Positions 6,608-12,357 of a stretch of 12,357 nucleotides of DNA are shown in pieces; position 1 is the stretch's first letter; every line of letters starts with the position of its first letter. The translations under genes and the position numbers were made by a program. Source of the DNA: CAYJBH01 sp964370765. GTDB taxonomy: Bacteria > Bacillota > Clostridia > Oscillospirales > Ruminococcaceae. The stretch is taken from contig CAYJKW010000066.1 in NCBI GenBank assembly GCA_964370765.1, forward strand, positions 1 through 12,357, written 5' to 3'. Below the pieces are notes generated by a model. That model made no database searches. It had not been told where the DNA came from and saw only the letters and a program-made list of their open reading frames with translations.

Positions 6608-7369
6608 ATGAGTATATTAAAAATTACAGGCTTACAAAAGGTTTATGCATCACGACTTGGCACAAACAAAGTGGAGGCATTAAAAAACGTAAACTTTGAG
6701 GTGCAGCAGGGTGAATATCTTGCAATAATGGGCGAGTCTGGCTCAGGAAAGACTACACTACTTAATATATTGGCAGGTTTAGATAAGCCTACCAATGGCA
6801 CAGTGCTTTTAGAAAATCGGGATATAACAAAGATAAAAGATAACGACCTTTCCACATTTCGGCGTGAAAATCTTGGTTTTGTTTTTCAGGATTTTAATCT
6901 TCTTGATACGTTTAATCTGCGTGATAATATATTTTTGCCGTTGGTGCTTGCCGGAAAACCCTACAGCGAGATGGCTAACAGATTAAAGCCAATAGCCGAA
7001 GATCTAGGTATAAGCACCCTATTAAATAAATATCCTTATGAGATATCTGGCGGCCAAAAGCAACGTGTGTCTATAGCAAGGGCTTTAATAACCCATCCTA
7101 GGTTAGTACTTGCGGACGAGCCAACCGGGGCACTTGACTCAAAATCGTCTGATGAACTTTTACACCTACTAAGTGAAATAAACAAAAAAGGGCAGACTAT
7201 TTTGATGGTTACCCACTCTGCTAGGGCTGCAAGCAATGCAAACTGTGTGCTATTTATCAAGGACGGCGAGGTGTTTCATCAAATATATCGTGGTAACAGT
7301 ACAAACGAGGAGCTGCACCAAAAGGTATCAGACACCCTTACCCTACTATCAAGAGGAGGGGCAAGGTAA
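6608..7369 (+). CDS. ABC transporter ATP-binding protein, BceA-like
   Basis: 253-residue ATPase of the MacB/LolD/BceA type. Walker A is G42-E-S-G-S-G-K-T49, the signature motif starts at S147-G-G-Q-K-Q-R, and Walker B ends in L-A-D170-E171-P-T-G-A-L-D with H203 in the switch region (V-T-H-S). It energises the permease encoded next to it; in Bce systems the pair frees lipid II-cycle intermediates from bound peptide antibiotics and also controls the kinase. AAGGAG (6594-6599) lies 8 nt before the ATG. The stop codon overlaps the permease ATG by one base (TAATG), indicating translational coupling. The specific peptide substrate cannot be read from the sequence. Confidence 0.95.
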   Translation: MSILKITGLQKVYASRLGTNKVEALKNVNFEVQQGEYLAIMGESGSGKTTLLNILAGLDKPTNGTVLLENRDITKIKDNDLSTFRRENLGFVFQDFNLLDTFNLRDNIFLPLVLAGKPYSEMANRLKPIAEDLGISTLLNKYPYEISGGQKQRVSIARALITHPRLVLADEPTGALDSKSSDELLHLLSEINKKGQTILMVTHSARAASNANCVLFIKDGEVFHQIYRGNSTNEELHQKVSDTLTLLSRGGAR

Positions 7370-9402
7370 TGAATGGTTTTTTCTACCCCAAAATTGCGAT
7401 TAACAGTATAAAGGTTAACAAAAAGCTATACAAACCCTATATATTAACAAGCGCACTTTGGATCATGATGTTTTTTATTATACTAAGCATGGTATCGTCA
7501 GAGCAGATAAAAGCCTCCTCCGGCGGTGATTCGGTCATCATGATTTTGACTATGGGAATCCCTTTTATCTTTATATTTTCTGCGTTGTTCCTTTTCTATA
7601 CAAATTCATTTTTAAGCAAGATGCGAAATAAGGAATATGCACTTTACAATGTTCTTGGTATGAATAAGAAAAACATTGCTCACCTACTATACTGGGATAC
7701 AATAATAACTGCGACAATAGCCCTAGCTATCGGCCTTGTTTCCGGGATTGTATTTTATAAGTTTTTTGAGCTCCTGCTTTTAAAAATCACAAGAGATGAT
7801 GTTAACTTTTCACTTAACATCGAGATAATTACAGTTATTATAACTGTAGCCGCCTACGCTTTTATCTTTGCATTAATTCTTATCAAGTCGCTTTTAAAGA
7901 TACGGCTTTCAAGCCCTATTGAACTATTAAAAAGTCAAAACATTGGCGAAAAACCACCTAAAGCCAACTTTATATTAGGACTATTAGGTGTTATAGCATT
8001 ATCTGTCGCCTACTATATCGCACTTACTACACAAAATCCCTTAGCTGCAATACAGCAGTTTTTCGTTGCGGTAATCCTTGTTGTTATAGGAACATATCTA
8101 ATTTTTATATCTGGTTCTGTCCTGCTATGCAAGATACTACAAAACCAAAAGGGTTACTACTATAAACCAAGTAATTTTATTGCAGTATCTTCAATGGCTT
8201 TTAGGATGAAGCGCACCGGGGCTAGCCTAGCTGCTATCTGCATATTCTCAACCATGGTGTTAGTAATGTTATCCTCCACCTTCAGTCTTTACATCGGTAA
8301 CGAGGATCTTCTTGAAAAACGTTATCCTATGGATATAAATATGCTCTTTTCCTCAGATGATCCTGAAATAATGTCCGATGCGTTCGCGGATGATGTTGAT
8401 AACTTTGCACAGGGTGAGGCATCAAAGTATGGAGCAACCATCTCTGACGACCTTATATATCATCGCCTTGTAACGTCCGGGCAACTACAAGATAATTATT
8501 TTGAATTAGATTATTCAAATGCAACGTCTTTTGATAATATCTATCAAATTTTCTTTTATGACATTAACGACTATAATAAAAACATGGGCACCAATATAGA
8601 GTTAGATGCCGGAGAGGTTTATATACACTCACCGCGAGAGGAGTTTGACAAAACAACAGTTGCATTTTTAGATAATACTTTTACCGTTAAAGGCAAACTT
8701 GAAGACTTCTGGAGTGATGGGATCTCGGCAATGACTGTATTCTCATCCCTTATGATAGTTGTAGATGATCTAAAAAATATAGAAGAGCTTTTTCTGGGTA
8801 AAACAAATCAAGATGGACACCCACTGATAAGCTCCCATTTTTCCTACAACTTTAGTACCGANNNNNNNNNNAAAGAAACTCAAATACAGTTTAGCGAAGA
8901 AATTGGCGATAGTTTCGTCCCAAGTTTAGGTCACTATACACATCTTAACACGTTTAGTATCGAATCATTGGAGGGCAACAGGTTAGGGTTTTATGGCCTT
9001 TTCGGCGGAATGTTGTTTATCGGACTAATTCTAAGTATTCTTTTTATATCTGCCACAGTTTTAATAATATACTATAAGCAGATTGTTGAAGGCTACGAGG
9101 ATAGGTCAAGGTATGAGATAATGCAAAAAGTAGGTATGACCAAAAGGGAGATAAAAAAGAGTATTAATTCACAGATGTTAACGGTATTCTTTTTACCTCT
9201 ATTATTAGCAGCTGTTCATCTTTGCTTTGCGTTTCCAATTTTACAGCTATTTCTTATAATGTTTAACCTAACAAACATTATGCTGTTTGCAACCGTTACC
9301 GTTGTAGGTTTTATTATTTTTGCACTACTATATACAGTGGTATACAAGGCAACATCAAAATCTTATTACGATATAGTAAGCGGTGGTTACTTAATAAGTT
9401 AA
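7369..9402 (+). CDS. FtsX-like ABC permease, BceB-like (contains assembly gap)
   Basis: 677 residues including four unknown ones (498-501) from the N run at 8862-8871. Ten membrane segments are visible: about 25-45, 57-78, 110-132, 149-172, 202-221, 231-256, 287-312, then 545-570, 605-628 and 635-660. The large loop between the seventh and eighth (about 313-545) is the extracellular domain that defines BceB permeases and recognises peptide antibiotics or their lipid complexes. The length is close to known BceB proteins, so the gap probably hides little. The frame is open and consistent on both sides. A strong GAGGAGG ribosome site (7353-7359) lies within the end of the ATPase gene. It works with the ATPase as transporter and with the kinase as sensor. 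No lantibiotic or bacitracin synthesis genes are nearby, which fits a resistance role rather than producer immunity. Confidence 0.92.
   Translation: MNGFFYPKIAINSIKVNKKLYKPYILTSALWIMMFFIILSMVSSEQIKASSGGDSVIMILTMGIPFIFIFSALFLFYTNSFLSKMRNKEYALYNVLGMNKKNIAHLLYWDTIITATIALAIGLVSGIVFYKFFELLLLKITRDDVNFSLNIEIITVIITVAAYAFIFALILIKSLLKIRLSSPIELLKSQNIGEKPPKANFILGLLGVIALSVAYYIALTTQNPLAAIQQFFVAVILVVIGTYLIFISGSVLLCKILQNQKGYYYKPSNFIAVSSMAFRMKRTGASLAAICIFSTMVLVMLSSTFSLYIGNEDLLEKRYPMDINMLFSSDDPEIMSDAFADDVDNFAQGEASKYGATISDDLIYHRLVTSGQLQDNYFELDYSNATSFDNIYQIFFYDINDYNKNMGTNIELDAGEVYIHSPREEFDKTTVAFLDNTFTVKGKLEDFWSDGISAMTVFSSLMIVVDDLKNIEELFLGKTNQDGHPLISSHFSYNFSTXXXXKETQIQFSEEIGDSFVPSLGHYTHLNTFSIESLEGNRLGFYGLFGGMLFIGLILSILFISATVLIIYYKQIVEGYEDRSRYEIMQKVGMTKREIKKSINSQMLTVFFLPLLLAAVHLCFAFPILQLFLIMFNLTNIMLFATVTVVGFIIFALLYTVVYKATSKSYYDIVSGGYLIS
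8862..8871. other. Assembly gap (10 Ns)
   Basis: Ten undetermined bases inside the extracellular-domain coding region of the BceB-like permease. A length of exactly ten may be a placeholder rather than a measured size. The reading frame continues across it unchanged. Confidence 0.99.
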
Positions 9403-9444
9403 TCTAATAGTAATCTTAAATATTATATAAAACATACTATTTTA

Positions 9445-9473
9445 TTGAAATACTGGTCGATCTGTGCTATATT
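9445..9473 (+). promoter_or_regulatory. Promoter of the purine deaminase gene
   Basis: TTGAAA (9445-9450) and TATATT (9468-9473) are 17 nt apart, with an extended -10 TGC immediately before the -10. The predicted start is near 9480, giving a leader of about 32 nt that contains AGAAAGGA (9494-9501) before the ATG at 9512. This indicates the gene is transcribed independently of the Bce module. Confidence 0.65.
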
Positions 9474-9511
9474 AATATCAACAACTTTATTGCAGAAAGG
9501 ATTTATTTCGT

Positions 9512-10528
9512 ATGGAAAAAACATTTGATTATGATTTTATAAGGGGATTACCTAAAGCGGAGCTACACCTTCATCTTGAGGGAACATTGGAGCCTGATTT
9601 AAAGCTGAAACTTGCTAAAAAAAATAATATTGATATTGGACAGTCTACAATTGAGGAAGTTGAACAATCTTATCAATTCGACTCCTTAACATCTTTTTTA
9701 CAGGTTTACTATCCTGCTATGAATGTTCTACAAGATGAAAGTGATTTTTATGATCTTGCAACCTGCTATCTAAAAAAAGCAGCAGAAAACAATGTAAAAT
9801 ATGCGGAGTTGTTTTTTGACCCTCAGGCGCACACCACAAGGGGTGTTGCATTTGAAACATTGTTTAATGGATATTATAATGCCACGCAGGATGCAAAAAG
9901 CTCCGGTGTCGAGGCAAATCTAATCATGTGCTTTTTAAGAGATATGTCGGCAGAATCTGCAATGGAAACATATAAGCAAGCACTACCTTTTAAAGATAAA
10001 ATACTTGGAATCGGTTTAGATTCTGATGAACGTAATAACCCACCTTCAAAATTCAAGGAGGTATTTGAGCTTGCTAAAAATGATGGTTTCAAGGTTACAA
10101 TGCACTGCGACATAGATCAGGTTGGCTCTATAAATAATATAGAATACGTGCTTAAAGAGATTAAGGCAAACAGGATTGATCATGGCACAAATATTGTCGA
10201 GAATGCTACATTGGTTGACTATGCGAACAAAAATGGTATAGGATTTACATGTTGCCCTGTATCTAACTCGTTTGTAACCGATGACATGAAGGGTAAAGAG
10301 ATACTTGAACTTTTACACAAAGGAGTAAAGGTTACCATAAACTCCGATGACCCTGCGTATTTTAAAAGCTATATCTCCGATGATATGTTTAGCTTTGCAC
10401 AAAAAATGAATGCAACCAAAGACGACATGATCAAACTTGCAAAAAACAGCTTTGAAATAGCATGGATTTCAGATGATAAAAGGCAAGATTACATAAAAAT
10501 GATAGATGATTATATTTTAGAAAACTAA
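9512..10528 (+). CDS. Adenosine/adenine deaminase family protein
   Basis: 338-residue TIM-barrel metal-dependent deaminase, cytoplasmic (no signal peptide), of normal family length. Zinc ligands are visible as H19-L-H21, H198 and D279; the general base is H224 (R-I-D-H-G) and the D279-D280 pair is intact. The motif usually written H-A-G-E, whose Glu is the catalytic proton donor, reads H198-C-D-I-D-Q here, so the Glu position is Ile201, flanked by Asp200 and Asp202. The C-terminal motif N-S-D-D-P-A-Y-F resembles that of adenine deaminases (Aah1/ADE type) more than the N-T-D-D-P of classical adenosine deaminases. It would convert an aminopurine to its oxo form with release of ammonia in purine salvage. 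Whether the substrate is adenosine, adenine or another aminopurine is open. It has its own promoter and ends at a shared terminator. Confidence 0.88.
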   Translation: MEKTFDYDFIRGLPKAELHLHLEGTLEPDLKLKLAKKNNIDIGQSTIEEVEQSYQFDSLTSFLQVYYPAMNVLQDESDFYDLATCYLKKAAENNVKYAELFFDPQAHTTRGVAFETLFNGYYNATQDAKSSGVEANLIMCFLRDMSAESAMETYKQALPFKDKILGIGLDSDERNNPPSKFKEVFELAKNDGFKVTMHCDIDQVGSINNIEYVLKEIKANRIDHGTNIVENATLVDYANKNGIGFTCCPVSNSFVTDDMKGKEILELLHKGVKVTINSDDPAYFKSYISDDMFSFAQKMNATKDDMIKLAKNSFEIAWISDDKRQDYIKMIDDYILEN

Positions 10529-10562
10529 CTGAATTAATTACCATTTTATCTTTTTAAAGCAC

Positions 10563-10599
10563 AAAAGGCTGTATCTGTTTAAACACAGTACAGCCTTTT
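10563..10599. terminator. Bidirectional terminator between deaminase and GNAT genes
   Basis: AAAAGGCTGTA (10563-10573) pairs perfectly with TACAGCCTTTT (10589-10599). Inside, CTGT/ACAG (10575-10578 with 10585-10588) extends the stem past a single-base bulge. The A-run and T-run ends give a U-tail on both strands, as suits two converging genes. Confidence 0.85.
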
Positions 10600-10625
10600 A
10601 TAATATTAAGCTTAAAGATATACAG

Positions 10626-11066
10626 CTACAGGTCAATTACCATCTGTTTATACGGCAAAAATTTAAACCCCAATTTTTCATATAGTTTTATTGCTGCACA
10701 ATTATCGCTCGAGACTTCAAGCCTGTAACGTTTTACCTTGCTGTCATACTCGCTTCGAATATAATCGTAGATCGCAGTCCCTAGCCCTCCACCTTTAAAA
10801 CCATCTCTAATGTATAGTTCTTCAATCAATGCAACAGTACCACCGGCCTCACAGGAATAGCTAAACGAAAGATGACAAAACCCTGCATACGAGCCATTAA
10901 CATTACATATTATTATTTTATTTAATGGGCTATCGGTCAAAGCAAATTCGACTGTATCTATAATATGCTGTTGCGGAACATCATGTTCAACAGCACTGGT
11001 TTTGTAAAATTCCTCCATCATTTTAATGCAATCGTCTTTATCACCTGCTTTTAAAAAACTAATCAT
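10626..11066 (-). CDS. GNAT family N-acetyltransferase
   Basis: 146-residue single-domain acetyltransferase that would transfer acetyl from acetyl-CoA to an amine. The acetyl-CoA pyrophosphate loop is R87-D-G-F-K91-G-G-G94-L-G96 at the start of the motif A helix, preceded by the acidic strand I-E-E-L-Y-I (81-86). The C-terminal motif B region L-E-V-S-S-D-N-C-A-A-I-K-L-Y-E-K-L-G-F (116-134) is characteristic, with Tyr129 near the usual general-acid position. The acceptor is unknown: small-molecule, aminoglycoside-like, polyamine or protein N-terminus are all possible, and nothing in the context decides. The ribosome site AGGAG (plus 11072-11076) is well placed for the ATG at 11066. The gene lies downstream of eno on the same strand, but a terminator separates them, so it probably has its own promoter; TATTAT (plus 11093-11098) is a possible -10 without a good -35. 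Confidence 0.9.
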   Translation of the reverse strand: MISFLKAGDKDDCIKMMEEFYKTSAVEHDVPQQHIIDTVEFALTDSPLNKIIICNVNGSYAGFCHLSFSYSCEAGGTVALIEELYIRDGFKGGGLGTAIYDYIRSEYDSKVKRYRLEVSSDNCAAIKLYEKLGFKFLPYKQMVIDL

Positions 11067-11150
11067 AACCGCTCCTGTTATTCATCTTTGTAATAATAGC
11101 CTTCTTGTATTTAAGAATTATTAATCATGATATTTATTGATTATAGCTAA

Positions 11151-11181
11151 AACCGCTGTAAGTATAGAACTTACAGCGGTT
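11151..11181 (-). terminator. Terminator of enolase
   Basis: AACCGCTGTAAG (11151-11162) pairs perfectly with CTTACAGCGGTT (11170-11181) around a 7-nt loop. On the minus strand the stem is followed by TTAGCTATAA after the terminal TT, making a short U-rich tail. It begins 25 nt after the enolase stop. Confidence 0.8.
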
Positions 11182-11205
11182 ATTAAAGTTTGTTAGATAC
11201 TAAAA

Positions 11206-12357
11206 CTAGTCAACATTGTAAAAACAATCTTTTCCTTGGTACTCAGCAATTTCACCTAACTGATCTTCAATGCGTAGTAACTGGTTGTATTTTGCAATAC
11301 GGTCGGTACGACTCATAGAACCTGTCTTAATCTGACCTGCATTAAAACCAACAGCGATATCAGAAATAGTTGTGTCCTCTGTTTCACCTGAACGGTGAGA
11401 AACAACACAGGTGTAACCTGCTTTTTTAGCCATTTCCATAGCGTCAAATGTCTCTGTTAGAGAACCTACCTGGTTAACCTTGATAAGGATAGAGTTTGCA
11501 ATGCCCTTTTCAATACCCTCTTTTAGGATGCGAGGGTTTGTAACGAATAGATCATCACCAACAAGCTGAACTTTTTTGCCTAAACGATCTGTAAGCTTTT
11601 TCCAGCCATCCCAGTCGCTCTCGCCAAGACCATCTTCGATTGAAACGATTGGATATTTTTCAACCCACTCTGCATACATATCGATTAGCTCATCTGTAGT
11701 CTTAGTGCCGCCGCCTGATTTCTTAAGCTCGTACATTCCGTTATCCTTGTTGTGGAACTCAGAAGCAGCAACGTCCATAGCGATACAGATATCTTTGCCC
11801 GGTACATAACCAGCAGCCTTGATAGCCTCAACGATTAGTTGTAGTGGCTCTTCGTTACCATCATTACAGCTTGGTGCAAAACCACCTTCATCGCCAACAT
11901 TGGTATTGTAACCTTTAGCTTTTAAAACGTTACGAAGGTTGTGGAAAGTCTCAGCACCCATACGTAGTGCTTCTTTCATGTTTGTAGCGCCAACAGGCAT
12001 TATCATAAACTCCTGGAAGTCAACTGTTGAGTCAGCATGGCTTCCGCCGTTTACAACGTTCATCATTGGAACTGGTAGTGTCTTACCATTGAATCCGCCG
12101 AGATATTTATAAAGAGGCATACCGTAGAAATCAGCAGCTGCGTGAGCGCAAGCCATAGAAACACCAAGAATTGAGTTCGCACCAAGCTCTGATTTGAAAT
12201 CTGTTCCGTCAAGGTCTAGCATGACTTTATCGATAGCATTCTGATTTGTAACATCCATGCCGATAATAGCATTAGCTATTTTAGTGTTTACATTTTCTAC
12301 TGCTTTTAAAACACCTTTACCTAAAAAGCGAGCTTTGTCGCCGTCACGAAGCTCAAG
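11206..12357 (-). CDS. eno: Enolase (phosphopyruvate hydratase), N-terminus outside the window
   Basis: Converts 2-phosphoglycerate to phosphoenolpyruvate in glycolysis. The open frame continues to the right window edge, so 383 residues plus stop are present and about 46 N-terminal residues are missing compared with the usual ~430; the first visible residues are L-E-L-R-D-G-D-K-A-R. An internal Met at 12258 is not the start. Recognisable elements are N-V-G-D-E-G-G-F-A-P (active-site loop with catalytic Glu), S-I-E-D-G-L-G-E and G-D-D-L-F-V-T-N (Mg2+ ligands), I-L-I-K-V-N-Q (catalytic Lys), the V-S-H-R-S-G-E-T-E-D signature and the second Lys in G-Q-I-K-T-G-S. All expected catalytic residues in the visible part are intact. 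A strong terminator follows. The usual glycolytic neighbours, if present, would lie to the right of the window. Confidence 0.97.
   Translation of the reverse strand, partial: LELRDGDKARFLGKGVLKAVENVNTKIANAIIGMDVTNQNAIDKVMLDLDGTDFKSELGANSILGVSMACAHAAADFYGMPLYKYLGGFNGKTLPVPMMNVVNGGSHADSTVDFQEFMIMPVGATNMKEALRMGAETFHNLRNVLKAKGYNTNVGDEGGFAPSCNDGNEEPLQLIVEAIKAAGYVPGKDICIAMDVAASEFHNKDNGMYELKKSGGGTKTTDELIDMYAEWVEKYPIVSIEDGLGESDWDGWKKLTDRLGKKVQLVGDDLFVTNPRILKEGIEKGIANSILIKVNQVGSLTETFDAMEMAKKAGYTCVVSHRSGETEDTTISDIAVGFNAGQIKTGSMSRTDRIAKYNQLLRIEDQLGEIAEYQGKDCFYNVD

Noticed and set aside
8862..8871. Permease as a pseudogene broken at the N run
   Set aside because: Both sides share one frame, the downstream part supplies the expected last three membrane helices, and total length fits the family.
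9406..9441. Inverted repeat AATAGTA/TACTATT after the permease as a terminator
   Set aside because: Seven A/T-dominated pairs with a 22-nt loop would be too unstable, and it runs into the deaminase -35 region. No convincing terminator was found for the Bce module.

Overview
The window looks like chromosome of an AT-rich, low-GC Gram-positive bacterium, most likely an anaerobic member of the Clostridia (Oscillospiraceae/Ruminococcaceae-like). The reasons are AAGGAG-type ribosome binding sites, sigma-70/SigA promoters with A/T-rich spacers, a type III pantothenate kinase paired with a stand-alone ECF S-component, and a complete Bce-type peptide-resistance module. Taxonomy is inference from gene style only. 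A run of 10 Ns at 8862-8871 marks a draft or metagenome assembly. No insertion sequence, phage gene, CRISPR array, tRNA or rRNA is visible.

Layout. (a) 1-296 is a non-coding, extremely AT-rich leader. It holds a very good leftward promoter at the window edge, three imperfect repeats built on CCTATATA(TA)ATAG, and the rightward promoter of coaX. (b) 297-1700 is a two-gene unit: coaX (type III pantothenate kinase) and an ECF transporter S-component, probably for pantothenate. Together they would import vitamin B5 and commit it to coenzyme A. A hairpin at 1742-1773 separates it from the convergent (c) YigZ/IMPACT-family gene (1853-2467, minus). (d) topA (2612-4687), divergent from yigZ, encodes DNA topoisomerase I with three C-terminal zinc ribbons and is followed by a hairpin terminator. 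(e) 4865-9402 is a four-gene module on the plus strand: OmpR-type response regulator, intramembrane-sensing histidine kinase, ABC ATPase and FtsX-like 10-TM permease, the arrangement of BceRS-BceAB antimicrobial-peptide sensing and detoxification systems. A near-perfect BceR-type operator (TTACA-N4-TGTAA) overlaps the kinase stop codon, upstream of the transporter genes. (f) 9512-10528 is a purine deaminase of the adenosine/adenine deaminase family with an atypical active-site motif. (g) 10626-11066 (minus) is a GNAT acetyltransferase, convergent with the deaminase across a bidirectional terminator. (h) 11206-12357 (minus) is enolase, running off the right edge without its N-terminus.

Most of the window is housekeeping. 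The most informative items are the Bce module with its operator, the deaminase whose usual catalytic Glu is absent, and the rRNA/tRNA-like promoter plus AT-rich repeat array at the left edge. I found no convincing undescribed multi-gene system.
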